A stretch of DNA of 64,000 nt from Rhizobium brockwellii (GTDB lineage Bacteria; Pseudomonadota; Alphaproteobacteria; Rhizobiales; Rhizobiaceae), in assembly GCF_000769405.2 (NCBI RefSeq), contig NZ_CP053440.1, forward strand, positions 558,001 to 622,000, read 5' to 3'. Shown here piece by piece: positions 17,908-26,470 of the stretch; position 1 is the stretch's first letter; the number at the start of each line of letters is the position of its first letter. A model generated the notes under the pieces. It made no database searches, had not been told where the DNA came from, and saw only the letters and a program-made list of their open reading frames with translations. A program made the position numbers and the translations under genes.

Positions 17908-18661
17908 AATTGCCATTTCGTTCGTACCCAATCGCGGCCATTGTGCCTTGGCTAGGAGCGGGTATGAGCTGCGTTGCTCGCGAACTGGATAAGGTCTGGT
18001 TGGCCTGCCGCCCGAATGAGAGAGAGCAAGCAGCGGGGCTTTCATACGGCTGTGCTCAATTCCGATTCCGCCTGCCTTTGCCGAAATAACTCTGCGGTCC
18101 CTTCGTCTCCACCATCAGCCCGGCTGACCGGTTGGCAGTGACGTGAAGTCACCCCCCGGTGAGGTTGCCCGACCACAGTCCCACGAACATTCCGCCATCT
18201 GGCGACAATTGCAAAGGCCACCTCGCGCTCTTCGACGGACATCGATGAGAGAGTTTGAAGCGACATACTTCCGGCTTTGCTTGCCTCGCCAAACAAGAGC
18301 GCGATCGATCGTTGCCAGCCGGCTGTTAAGCCCATTCTCGCGCCATGCCTCGATGTTCATCGCTCAGGATGACGATCTTGATTGGCGCGTGATGTTGTAT
18401 CGCACTCGGTTCCATTGCGATGTGTGCGACGGAATACCGGCTCACGGATTTGCCCTGTCCGCCTCCGCTTAACCTTCCACTTGAATTGCGGCCATCGCGT
18501 CCTGCCCCGGCTTTTGGTCCTGCCAGGCTCGCGCCGCCCGCAACGGCCTTGCCGTCCTCCACTGCGTTTCGGCCCTGCGGGTGCAGGCAGCGCTTGCAGC
18601 CCGGCTTTCGGACCGCCGTAGCAGGTCGCGATGGCCGCGACCTCGAAACGGAGGTTCAAAC
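17908..18661. other. long region without a supported gene
   Basis: 754 bases upstream of the ArdC-type gene. Short frames exist on both strands (18042-18335 minus, 18143-18472 plus, 18326-18562 minus) but none shows a fold, a ribosome site or family similarity I can name. The composition stays GC-rich. It may hold the ArdC promoter or decayed plasmid genes; I see nothing definite. Confidence 0.4.
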
Positions 18662-19582
18662 ATGAGCAGGCAACAAACCAATCAACGATCCGATATCTAC
18701 AGCCGCATCACCACCAAGATCATCGCCGATCTCGAACAGGGTGTGCGGCCATGGACCAAACCCTGGACGACGGGACATGCGGGAAGTGAGGTCAGCCGGC
18801 CACTGCGCCACAACGGCCATCCCTACACCGGGATCAACGTCCTGCTCCTCTGGTCGCAAGCCATCGCCCGCGGCTTTGCCTCATCGAGGTGGATGACGTT
18901 TCGCCAGGCAATCGAACTCGGCGGCGCCGTTCGCAAGGGCGAAACCGGCACAACCGTCGTCTTCGCCAGTTCGTTCGTCCGCACCGAGACGACCGAGACG
19001 GGCACCGAGATCGAACAGGATATTCCATTCCTCAAAGCCTACACGGTGTTCAACACCGATCAGATCGCCGGTCTTAACGGGCGCTTTGACGACATCGCAC
19101 CTCACCAGGATCCGATGAGCCGCATCGGCAATGCCGGCCGCTTCTTTGCCAATACCGGGGCGCTGATCCGCCACGGAGGATCGGCTGCCTATTATGCCAC
19201 TCACCGTGATTACATCCAGATGCCATGCCTGGATGCCTTCCGGGACGATGCCGCCTATGTCGCCGTCCTCAGCCACGAGATCACGCACTGGACCGCCGCA
19301 CCGCGACGGCTGGATCGCGATCTCAGCCGCTACGCGAAAGACCGGAGCGAACGCGCCCGCGAAGAGCTCATTGCCGAACTCGGCAGCTCATTTCTCTGCG
19401 CCGATCTTGGCATCGTCCCCGAGCTCGAACCGCGCCCCGACCACGCAAGCTATCTCGATGGCTGGCTGAAGGTTCTCCGCCACGACAAGCGCGCCATCTT
19501 CTCGGCTGCGGCACATGCGCAGCGCGCCGTCGACTACCTGCATTCCTTGCAGCCGGAGCTCGACGAGGAGGAGGCGGCGTGA
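18662..19582 (+). CDS. ArdC-type antirestriction / zincin-like protein
   Basis: 306 residues from ATG 18662, preceded by CGGAGG. The N-terminal ArdC domain binds single-stranded DNA in studied homologues (segments IYSRITTKIIADLEQGVRPW, GINVLLLW and SSRWMTFRQA). The C-terminal part is a zincin-like metallopeptidase domain with the zinc motif HEITHW (about 205) and a later EELIAELGSSFL that supplies the third ligand. ArdC proteins protect incoming plasmid DNA from restriction in the new host. The gene stands alone, with no relaxase or tra genes in the window, so it marks mobile or plasmid DNA rather than a complete transfer region. Confidence 0.85.
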   Translation: MSRQQTNQRSDIYSRITTKIIADLEQGVRPWTKPWTTGHAGSEVSRPLRHNGHPYTGINVLLLWSQAIARGFASSRWMTFRQAIELGGAVRKGETGTTVVFASSFVRTETTETGTEIEQDIPFLKAYTVFNTDQIAGLNGRFDDIAPHQDPMSRIGNAGRFFANTGALIRHGGSAAYYATHRDYIQMPCLDAFRDDAAYVAVLSHEITHWTAAPRRLDRDLSRYAKDRSERAREELIAELGSSFLCADLGIVPELEPRPDHASYLDGWLKVLRHDKRAIFSAAAHAQRAVDYLHSLQPELDEEEAA

Positions 19583-19590
19583 GCCGCCTC
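19571..19590 (+). terminator. hairpin over the ArdC stop codon
   Basis: GAGGCGGC (19571-19578) and GCCGCCTC (19583-19590) form a perfect 8-base stem whose GTGA loop contains the stop codon; TTCCTC follows. No long T-run, so intrinsic termination is only possible. The remaining bases up to 19880 hold no gene I can support. Confidence 0.4.
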
Positions 19591-19880
19591 TTCCTCAACT
19601 GATGAAATGCTCGCATGATCAGGCCGCCTCCCGGGCCTTCCCAGGCCATACGTCTTCAAAGCTGCCGGCTATGAGGTTGAATAAATGGACACGCTTTAGC
19701 CCGCAAATCGCTCTCGGGCTTGTTAACTGCATGAATCGATCTTCTTGAATGCGGTCGCGATAGCTGCCGTTGCGCGGGCCATGGAATTTTTTTTGGAATG
19801 ATGTCGGCTGCTGGATGGCTCATCCGTCTTTCAATCATGACGACGCTAAATCCTCACACCGAATTACGAAAGGGACTGAA

Positions 19881-20354
19881 ATGGCCAAGAACACGATCTG
19901 CCTTTGGTTTGACAAAGATGCCGAGGAAGCCGCAAAATTTTATGCCCAGACCTTCCCTGACAGCGCCGTCGGAGCGATTATCCGTGCACCCGGCGATTAT
20001 CCGGATGGAAAAGTCGGCAACGTCTTGGTTGTCGAATTTACTGTTGCCGGTGTTTCGTGCGTGGGATTGAACGGCGGTCCAACCTTCAAACACAATGAAG
20101 CTTTCTCATTCCAGATTTCGACCGAAAACCAGGAGGAAACCGACCGATACTGGAACGCCATCGTTGGAAATGGCGGACAGGAAAGCGAGTGCGGGTGGTG
20201 CAAGGACCGTTGGGGAATTTCGTGGCAGATCACGCCGCGCGTTTTGATGGATGCGATGCGAGCTGGCGGTATTGAAGCAAAGAGAGCTTTCGACGCGATG
20301 ATGAAGATGCAGAAGATCGACGTCGGGGTGATTGAAGCGGCCGTTCGAGGATAG
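19881..20354 (+). CDS. PhnB-like VOC family protein
   Basis: 157 residues from ATG 19881, preceded by AAAGGGA; the longer frame from 19770 is not preferred. A single 3-demethylubiquinone-methyltransferase-like (PhnB/YdeN-type) VOC module: NTICLWFDKDAEEAAKFYAQ, then FTVAGVSCVGLNGGP, then the fingerprint ESECGWCKDRWGISWQITPR. Members are small dimeric glyoxalase-fold proteins; most have no proven substrate. Ends convergently with the AraC gene, 90 bases away. Confidence 0.8.
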   Translation: MAKNTICLWFDKDAEEAAKFYAQTFPDSAVGAIIRAPGDYPDGKVGNVLVVEFTVAGVSCVGLNGGPTFKHNEAFSFQISTENQEETDRYWNAIVGNGGQESECGWCKDRWGISWQITPRVLMDAMRAGGIEAKRAFDAMMKMQKIDVGVIEAAVRG

Positions 20355-20444
20355 CGTCGCCGGCGGACGAGGATGGTGCCTCAAAGCGGCGATTGGGGAT
20401 GCCGAATTCAGTCTATTCGAAACGGAGCTCTCTGCTCGGCTGGA

Positions 20445-21386
20445 CTATACGTTTCGCCGCCAATTGCCAGGCGTTGCGCCAACGACACTGGAGAAAACCC
20501 TTGTGAAATGACTTTGATCGGCGAAGCCGCAGGCGATGGCGACTTCGGCGAGCGGAGCATTTGAAGTGCGCAGCAGGGTGCGGGCGCGATCTATTCGTTG
20601 GCTGACAAGCCATTGATACGGTGTCATGCCCGTCGTCTCGCGAAAGGCGCGAATGAAATAGCCGCGAGACAGATTGCAGGCCTGCGCCACTTGCTCGATC
20701 GAGATGTCCCCTTCAAGGTTTTCGAGAAGCAGACTTTTCGCCAAATGCTCGTGCATGCGCGACAGGCTTCGTGATCTGTTGGGGGTTGCAACGGACCGGC
20801 CGCCATAGCGTTGAACCAGATAGGTCCCGATGGCAGTAGTCATCTGGTCGATGAACAGCGCGCTGGCTTCCTCCGGTTTTTCGAGTGCCGGGATCAGCGC
20901 CCGAGCGAGGTTGGCAAGCACGATGTCTTTCGAGGCGGTTTCGGCCGCGAGCGAGGTGATGCCGGACAGTTCAGCACCATCTGCGATCCTGATGAGAGCC
21001 GCAGGCGAGATTTCGAACAGGAGAAAATCGAAAGAACCGCTGAGATCCGCTTTGTAGGCCTCGGCCAGATCGCGAATGTAGATCGAGTTCTCCGCAAAGT
21101 CGTGGGTCGTCACATGATGTTGGTGTTGGATTTGCCGCGTGTGACCGCCGATCGAAGAGACACCGACAACGAACCCGCGGTCGCTTGCCGATGTCATGAC
21201 CTGATCGAGCCGCACGACGCTCGTTCCCTTGCGAAAGACCGCAATATCGGAACCTGCCAGCGCCTGGTCGATCGACAACTGTTTTAGAGCACATCCGAAA
21301 GTGTCGGTTGCCGTTGCGCCGAGTGATTTCACGTGACTGCCGGAAATAGGAACCAAGACGCTAAGCTTTCGTTTTTTGAAGACCAA
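20445..21386 (-). CDS. AraC-family transcriptional regulator
   Basis: 313 residues. The C-terminal 100 residues hold the two helix-turn-helix units (ISIEQVAQACNLSRGYFIRA and APLAEVAIACGFADQSHFTR) and the closing GATPGNWRR. The N-terminal ~200 residues are a cupin-like sensor of the AraC-binding type, without a recognisable ligand. It is divergent, 166 bases from the chosen start of a second AraC gene which shares its domain plan, so the two look like diverged paralogues. It may control the adjacent VOC or hydrolase genes; unproven. Confidence 0.85.
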   Translation of the reverse strand: MVFKKRKLSVLVPISGSHVKSLGATATDTFGCALKQLSIDQALAGSDIAVFRKGTSVVRLDQVMTSASDRGFVVGVSSIGGHTRQIQHQHHVTTHDFAENSIYIRDLAEAYKADLSGSFDFLLFEISPAALIRIADGAELSGITSLAAETASKDIVLANLARALIPALEKPEEASALFIDQMTTAIGTYLVQRYGGRSVATPNRSRSLSRMHEHLAKSLLLENLEGDISIEQVAQACNLSRGYFIRAFRETTGMTPYQWLVSQRIDRARTLLRTSNAPLAEVAIACGFADQSHFTRVFSSVVGATPGNWRRNV

Positions 21387-21552
21387 TCTCGCGGCTCAGC
21401 CCTTCAGCGCAGCCTTCTGCAAAATCGCAGAATCTCGTCGACGAGAATGCTTTTGTTCAAGATAGATGCTTCGAAGATGTATAGGAACTCTCAAATCGTG
21501 GCATCACGACGGTTGGGCTATACCGTTCCCAGCCCGGAGGATCGAGACACAT

Positions 21553-22455
21553 TTGAGTGAAGCGTTGGCGGTCGGCGACAGGATTGCAGCATGTTTTGGC
21601 ATCGATGCGGCGAGGGCCTTGGTCATCAGGCCTCTTCGCGAGGCGAAGCTTTCTGTCGTTCATCTTGACCACGTTTATGGAGATGCGCATCCTGTCTTCC
21701 TTCCGGCCGATGATGCCTTCCTGGTGATGCTTTATCTCGTCGATGTCGATCATCGCGACATTTGTCCGGACCAGACCGTCGCAGCTTTGAAGACCTATCC
21801 CAAAGGTTCTGTCTGTCTCATCAGTCTGAGGTATGGCGCCGCGATCTCGATTGGCGGTCATTTCGAGGCGCTTGCCTTTCATATCCCGAGCTCGCACTTT
21901 GCCGAGCTCGCCGAGGAGGCAGGCGAACCGCGCGTCGATGACCTCGCCACCTGCCGAGGGATAGACGATCAAGTGATCCGCAATATTGGTGGGGCACTGA
22001 TGCCGATGTTCGACATGCCGGACGAAGTCAGGGATCAACTGCTTCCCCATATAGGGCTGGCGTTAAACGCGCATCTCGCCCATCGTTACGGACGCTCACC
22101 GGCACAGCGACTGTCGGCCAGCGGTCGGCTGTCTCCCATGCAGGAGAAGCGCATCAAGACGTACGTGGTCGCAAATCTGTCGGCCAACATCACCGTCGAT
22201 CAGATCGCCGAAGCGACCGGTTTTTCAGTGGATGAGCTCCGTTCAGGCTTCTTGAATACAACCGGGCAGTCCGTTGTCGAATGGATGTCGGCGTACCGGA
22301 TGACCAGGGCTAAATCACAGCTGAGCAGGACCGGTGATACCATCGCCCAGGTGGCCGCGACGTGCGGTTTTGCTGATGAGGACGCATTCATCGACACCTT
22401 CTCCCCGACTGTGGGAATGGCTCCGGCGGAGTGGCGCTCACGCAACCGCCACTAG
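21553..22455 (+). CDS. AraC-family transcriptional regulator
   Basis: 300 residues from TTG 21553, chosen because GGAGG precedes it; an ATG at 21466 gives 329 residues but has no ribosome site. C-terminal double helix-turn-helix: ITVDQIAEATGFSVDELRSG and DTIAQVAATCGFADEDAFID, ending VGMAPAEWRSR. The sensor domain resembles that of the divergent AraC gene (compare ALAFHIPSSHFAEL here with FLLFEISPAALIRI there). Likely an autoregulated or cross-regulated pair. The gene is followed by a hairpin with a T-run. Confidence 0.82.
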   Translation: MSEALAVGDRIAACFGIDAARALVIRPLREAKLSVVHLDHVYGDAHPVFLPADDAFLVMLYLVDVDHRDICPDQTVAALKTYPKGSVCLISLRYGAAISIGGHFEALAFHIPSSHFAELAEEAGEPRVDDLATCRGIDDQVIRNIGGALMPMFDMPDEVRDQLLPHIGLALNAHLAHRYGRSPAQRLSASGRLSPMQEKRIKTYVVANLSANITVDQIAEATGFSVDELRSGFLNTTGQSVVEWMSAYRMTRAKSQLSRTGDTIAQVAATCGFADEDAFIDTFSPTVGMAPAEWRSRNRH

Positions 22456-22470
22456 GCGAGTTGAAGCTGG

Positions 22471-22494
22471 CGCGGCGCTGCACCGCGATTTTTT
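22471..22494 (+). terminator. intrinsic terminator after the rightward AraC gene
   Basis: CGCGG (22471-22475) pairs with CCGCG (22483-22487) and is followed by ATTTTTT. It is 15 bases beyond the stop codon. Confidence 0.55.
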
Positions 22495-22566
22495 CCCTCG
22501 ACCCCGGTTTCAAGGAAAAGCGCCGATAACGTCATGGTGAAGACAGCTTTAGACGCGATGTGCGCG

Positions 22567-22598
22567 GTCCGGATGCGGCACTGAAGCCGCACCCGGAC
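22567..22598. terminator. strong hairpin between convergent genes
   Basis: GTCCGG-A-TGCGGC pairs with GCCGCA-C-CCGGAC around ACTGAA: twelve pairs with one mismatch. It lies six bases beyond the stop of the leftward alpha/beta hydrolase. There is no T-run on either side, so it may act as a transcript-stabilising or bidirectional stop. Confidence 0.45.
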
Positions 22599-22603
22599 TG
22601 ACA

Positions 22604-23440
22604 TCAGGCTTCGATGAACGCCAGCAGATCGGCGTTCAGGACGTCGGCATGGGTGGTCAGCATGCCGTGCGGATAGCCCGTGTAGACTTTCAAGGTGCCG
22701 TTCTGCACCAGTTTTGCAGATAGCCGGCCGGCATTGTCGATCGGCACGACTTGATCGTCGTCGCCATGCATGACGAGGGTCGGAACGGTGATCGCCTTCA
22801 GGTCTTCCGTCTGGTCGGTTTCGGAGAAGGCCTTGATTCCATCGTAATGGGCCTTGGCGCTGCCCATCATGCCCTGCCGCCACCAATTCTGGATGACGCC
22901 CGGGTAGACCTTCGCGTCGGCCCGGTTGAAGCCATAGAACGGACCGGTGGGGAAGTCGATGAACAGCTGCGCGCGGTTTTCGGTGACGCCCTTGCGAATG
23001 CCGTCGAACACTTCCAGTGGAACGCCACCTGGATTTGTCTCGGTCTTCAGCATCAGCGGCGGTACGGCGGAAACCAGAACCGCCTTGACGACGCGCCCGG
23101 CCGGCTGGCCGTATTTTGCGACGTAGCGGGCGACTTCTCCCCCGCCGGTCGAATGGCCGATATGAACGGCATTCTTCAGATCGAGCGCCTCGACGACAGC
23201 GAAGGCGTCGGCGGCATAGTGGTCCATGTCGTGTCCGTCGGAAACCTGTGCCGAACGGCCGTGACCCCGACGGTCATGTGCGACGACGCGGTAACCCTTC
23301 GACAGGAAGAACAGCATCTGCGCGTCCCAGTCGTCCGACGAAAGCGGCCAGCCATGGTGGAAGACGATCGGCTGGGCATCCTTCCGCCCCCAATCCTTAT
23401 AAAAGATCTCGACGCCGTCCGTGGTGGTGATGTAGCCCAT
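22604..23440 (-). CDS. alpha/beta hydrolase, chloroperoxidase-like
   Basis: 278 residues, full length for cofactor-free haloperoxidase/esterase-type hydrolases. Starts [18 protein letters not shown]. Catalytic triad: Ser in GHSTGGGE (about 97), Asp in MHGDDDQVV (about 225) and His in [10 protein letters not shown] (about 256). The oxyanion motif [11 protein letters not shown] is present. Likely an arylesterase or peracid-type enzyme; substrate unknown. Last gene of the leftward block downstream of the DUF1275 gene (61 bases). Confidence 0.88.
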   Translation of the reverse strand: MGYITTTDGVEIFYKDWGRKDAQPIVFHHGWPLSSDDWDAQMLFFLSKGYRVVAHDRRGHGRSAQVSDGHDMDHYAADAFAVVEALDLKNAVHIGHSTGGGEVARYVAKYGQPAGRVVKAVLVSAVPPLMLKTETNPGGVPLEVFDGIRKGVTENRAQLFIDFPTGPFYGFNRADAKVYPGVIQNWWRQGMMGSAKAHYDGIKAFSETDQTEDLKAITVPTLVMHGDDDQVVPIDNAGRLSAKLVQNGTLKVYTGYPHGMLTTHADVLNADLLAFIEA

Positions 23441-23501
23441 TCGCTTGTCTCCTTGATTGAGGTGGGGTGGAAAACGTTGGCCGCCGATCGCGGGTGAGCA
23501 G

Positions 23502-24188
23502 CTATTTTGCGTCGCCTTCCGGCGTCTCGATCTCCGCGATCAGCGCCAGGAGACCGAGCAGCGGCGGGATCGCAAGGCACCAGATGCCAAGCCACATGAA
23601 GGCCGCGGCCGCGACACCGCAGCCGCTGGCGAATGCGCAGACGCTCGTCAGCATCTTGATCATCCGCTTCTTGGCGGCACTTTTCGCTTCCAGGCTTTCC
23701 CCGCGAATGACATCAGCCAAATCGATCATGATCTGGGTGGTGTTGCCGGTCATCATCGTCGTCGGTGGTGCCTTCGCCAGATGGATTTTATGCGCGGCGT
23801 TCTGGATCGCCATCGCTGCCACGAGCACCATTCCCGTCAGGATCGCCGGCCATCCGTCCCCCTTCGGGAAAGGACCAAATGAAACCGCAAGGGCCGCTGC
23901 AACGATAAGCAAGAGCAGCTTCACCCTCATCATCGTGCTTAAAACCGGGTATTTGCGCCTGGCGAGCCAAAAGCTCGCCAGTCTGGTTACAAGAATGACA
24001 GCGCAGAAGACCGGCAGAGCAAGAAGCTTGGCGATAATCCCGGACGTGCCGAGCACAACGGCCGCGCCGAATGTCACGAAATTCCCTGTGACATGCGCCG
24101 TGAACAGCCCCTGAAGCGCCAGAAAGCCTGCTGTGTCGACGTATCCGGCGTCGAAGCTCAAGACCGTTGCAAGAGAGATTTTTTTCAT
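23502..24188 (-). CDS. YoaK/DUF1275 family membrane protein
   Basis: 228 residues with six hydrophobic segments. The opening [20 protein letters not shown] followed by [12 protein letters not shown] is the signature of the DUF1275 (YoaK) family. The role of this inner-membrane family is not established. The basic C-terminal half has [14 protein letters not shown] between membrane segments. It lies in the leftward block of small detoxification-type genes. Confidence 0.85.
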   Translation of the reverse strand: MKKISLATVLSFDAGYVDTAGFLALQGLFTAHVTGNFVTFGAAVVLGTSGIIAKLLALPVFCAVILVTRLASFWLARRKYPVLSTMMRVKLLLLIVAAALAVSFGPFPKGDGWPAILTGMVLVAAMAIQNAAHKIHLAKAPPTTMMTGNTTQIMIDLADVIRGESLEAKSAAKKRMIKMLTSVCAFASGCGVAAAAFMWLGIWCLAIPPLLGLLALIAEIETPEGDAK

Positions 24189-24439
24189 ACGTGCTTTTCC
24201 TTTGCCGTCTCGCCGCGGGAGAATCTCGGCTTGGCGCCGAGATAGCTTTTATTCTGGCCGCCGGCCTGGCGGATCGTTTCGCCGACGTCGTAACAAATGG
24301 TCTCGATGGCACCCGTCAGGCTGGCATTGAAGGCGTTGTCCACGCACACCTGGATAATAGCGCCCCTCGATGTGCCGCCGCGCGCCACGTTGCCTGAAAC
24401 GGCGATGCTCGGTTGGACGTCGACGGCATCCTTGGTCGT
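24185..24439 (-). other. unassigned open frame, possible gene remnant
   Basis: An open frame of about 85 codons on the minus strand follows a TGA and reads VQPSIAVSGNVARGG, then SRGAIIQVCVDNAFNASLTG and AIETICYDVGETIRQAGGQ, ending just past the YoaK start. The segment looks protein-like rather than random, but the only start is a GTG at 24388 and I recognise no family. It fills most of the 279-base gap before the VOC gene. Could be a small gene with an unusual start or the tail of a lost gene. Confidence 0.25.
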
Positions 24440-24467
24440 CCGCCGTCACACCAGGCCGAGCGGCCGG

Positions 24468-25376
24468 TCATTCCGAGACAAGCGGTGCGTGGATCTCGGC
24501 GATGTATCCGCCGGGGAACTGAACGATGGCTGCCTGACGCTTGTCCGACTCATAAGGCTGGACGAGCACGGTCGCGCCGGAAGCGGTGGCCTTCGCGAGG
24601 GTTGCATCGAGATCCTTCACCGCGTAACCGGTGGTCTCATAGCCAAAAGGGTAGGGAAGATGGCCATCGGTCACGAGGACCGACATGTTGCCGAAGTCCG
24701 ATGTGATCCGGACGCGCCGGTAGGTGTCACTCTGGCGACCGATCTCGACGCCAGGTGCCCTTCTGTCGTCGGAGACGATCTTGCCCTTCGAGAAGGTCAG
24801 GAAATCATTAATGAAGGCGCCGACGGAATCCTTTGAAACATATATCCTGTTTTCGGGGACCGTATCGAACTTGGGATAGTCCGGCGCCTTGGTGTGCCAG
24901 TAGAGCTGCATGTTGACGCCGCCCGGCCATTGGATGACGGCATCGCGGCCGATCGGATCAGGGAAGGCTTCGACAATGACCGAGGCCCCGGCATTTCGAG
25001 CATCCCGGATCGCCTGGTCCAAGTCCGTCACAAGATATCCTGTCCGTTCCTTGCCGAAGGGATGGGGGATCGGCGTCTTGAAGCCGAACAGCGAGACTGT
25101 GCCTGCGGGCGTTTGGATCAGTTGAGAAGTCGTGCTGCTCGGTGTCGGCGTCACCGTGGCGACGATCTGCTTGGTCGATGCACCGCCGAACGTGGCGACG
25201 AAACTCGCCGCGAAGGCATCGACGTCGGTTACCGGAACATAGACATGAGTGGTGTCGTATTGCGCGCCAACCGCCACGTTCTTGCCGGCAGCCCCTGCGG
25301 CTGTAGCAAAAGAGGCCATGATCGTAGCGACGGCAACGGCAACGGCGAATTTCAATCCAGCTGATGGAAAGGTCAT
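24468..25376 (-). CDS. exported VOC/glyoxalase-like protein
   Basis: 302 residues with a clear Sec signal peptide (hydrophobic FAVAVAVATIMASFATAAGA, cleavage near residue 30), so periplasmic or secreted. Two glyoxalase-like repeats follow: the first from HVYVPVTDVDAFAASF to AVIQWPGGVNMQLYWHT, the second from RIYVSKDSVGAFINDF to AAIVQFPGGYIAEIHAP. An exported VOC protein is uncommon. Part of the leftward block controlled from the LysR side or from its own AT-rich upstream region (25440-25500). Confidence 0.8.
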   Translation of the reverse strand: MTFPSAGLKFAVAVAVATIMASFATAAGAAGKNVAVGAQYDTTHVYVPVTDVDAFAASFVATFGGASTKQIVATVTPTPSSTTSQLIQTPAGTVSLFGFKTPIPHPFGKERTGYLVTDLDQAIRDARNAGASVIVEAFPDPIGRDAVIQWPGGVNMQLYWHTKAPDYPKFDTVPENRIYVSKDSVGAFINDFLTFSKGKIVSDDRRAPGVEIGRQSDTYRRVRITSDFGNMSVLVTDGHLPYPFGYETTGYAVKDLDATLAKATASGATVLVQPYESDKRQAAIVQFPGGYIAEIHAPLVSE

Positions 25377-25439
25377 GGATACATCCTCATGGTTAGGTCG
25401 GTTCCGGCGGGCATCTGTCAGTGAAGGGATAGTGGCTCA

Positions 25440-25500
25440 GGCGTTAGAATTGAACAATTACAATAATTCTGCCGATTGAATTGCCGATTTTGCAATAATG
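25440..25500 (-). promoter_or_regulatory. AT-rich upstream region of the VOC gene
   Basis: A conspicuously AT-rich stretch in GC-rich surroundings, with GAATT/AATTC arms (about 25448-25470) and a TTGCAATAA motif (25491-25499) that also occurs in front of the LysR gene at 30604-30612. It could hold the promoter of the exported VOC gene and a binding site of the same LysR regulator. Motif-based inference only. Confidence 0.3.
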
Positions 25501-25676
25501 GGGACACGGAAGTCTGGTCGGACAGATAGTTTTGATGGCTGGTTATCGGCGATTTTGCGCGCCATTTCCTGGAGGTCGAGTTCATGCTTGAGCTGTCGCA
25601 TGACGGCCTCGTGGATCTCGCCAGCTCGGTGCGTCCTCAAGATCTCAGCCCGACCGGCTTTGTTGGCCGCAAGGAC
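25458..25676 (-). pseudogene. probable C-terminal remnant of a Na+/H+ antiporter
   Basis: The minus-strand frame reads VLAANKAGRAEILRTHRAGE, then IHEAVMRQLKHELDLQEMA. This pattern (arginine-rich helix, then GEI-x-EAVMRQLxxELDLQE) is the typical cytoplasmic end of CPA1-type sodium/proton antiporters. No membrane segments precede it: upstream in the same frame are about 18 meaningless codons and then the DoxX stop. It is therefore read as a fragment left by a deletion. Similarity is from memory and needs a search. Confidence 0.4.
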
Positions 25677-25730
25677 GGCTGAGAAATGGAGGGATTTGAC
25701 GTCATCATGGCAGGCATCGGACGATGCGCT

Positions 25731-26162
25731 CTATTTTCCTCTCGCGCGTCTGCGCAGGTCGACAAGAGCAACGAAGACGAAGGCACCGCTAAGACCGACG
25801 TGCTCGAAGAAGCCGTTCATGGCTGCCGAATGCTCGAATCCGGCCGGGATCTCCCAGAACCGCAGGGCAAGGATTGTCGCCATCAAGGTGAATATCGCCA
25901 AGGCAAGAGCCCCCAGCCAGCGCAAACGCCCCGAAAGGATGAGGGCGGACATGGCGAGTTCGAAGATCGGCACGCCGACTGCAAAAAGTGGCGCCGGAGC
26001 CAGCCCGAAATGGTTCATCTCGGCGACTGCCCCCTGGAAGTCGAAAACCTTCGTCAGCGGACCCTGGATGTAGGCGGAGCAGAGCGCGAGCAATGCCAGG
26101 AATTCGGCGACGGAAGCCTTGCCGGCGAAGCTGCCGGTTTCTTGAGCATGTATGGTCGTCAT
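25731..26162 (-). CDS. DoxX-like membrane protein
   Basis: 143 residues with four hydrophobic segments, starting FLALLALCSAYIQGPLTKVF and then NHFGLAPAPLFAVGVPIFEL, as in the DoxX/DUF417-type group. These small inner-membrane proteins occur in redox and electrophile-response operons; no enzymatic role is established. Its start follows directly on an isochorismatase remnant (10 bases), suggesting that a deletion brought it under an older operon's control. Confidence 0.75.
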   Translation of the reverse strand: MTTIHAQETGSFAGKASVAEFLALLALCSAYIQGPLTKVFDFQGAVAEMNHFGLAPAPLFAVGVPIFELAMSALILSGRLRWLGALALAIFTLMATILALRFWEIPAGFEHSAAMNGFFEHVGLSGAFVFVALVDLRRRARGK

Positions 26163-26172
26163 AGGAGTATCC

Positions 26173-26368
26173 TCAAAACACCTGTGATCGGGCCGACGTC
26201 GAAGCGATCATCGGGAGCTTGAATGCCTTCGCTGCCCTTGCCAGTGCGACCATGGCGCTGAGAAGGAACTGACGATCCGTCGATCCGACGCCAAAAGGCG
26301 AGACCGTCGTGTTGATCGATCATCTGAACGGCTGGCTGAGCCGGTTCAAGGAGTGGAATAGCGGACAT
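26173..26368 (-). pseudogene. isochorismatase-family gene remnant with frameshift
   Basis: From ATG 26368 the frame reads EPAQPAVQMIDQHDGLAF, the start of a YcaC-like hydrolase with its Asp. At a run of four T (26293-26296 on the plus strand as AAAA) the frame must shift by one base to continue as GVGSTDRQFLLSAMVALARA, then AKAFKLPMIASTSA, before a TGA. This matches the first ~60 residues of the family and of the intact paralogue at 28812-29501. The Lys and Cys of the triad and the last two thirds are missing, so it is a broken duplicate. Confidence 0.65.
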
Positions 26369-26470
26369 GATTTCTCCGGGCTGAGGCCATTTCGCCTGGC
26401 CTCGAGGTTCGTCGGGAAGCCCCTCTACAGATCGTGCCGCAAAGGGAGCTTGTATCGGTAGACCGCGTTC

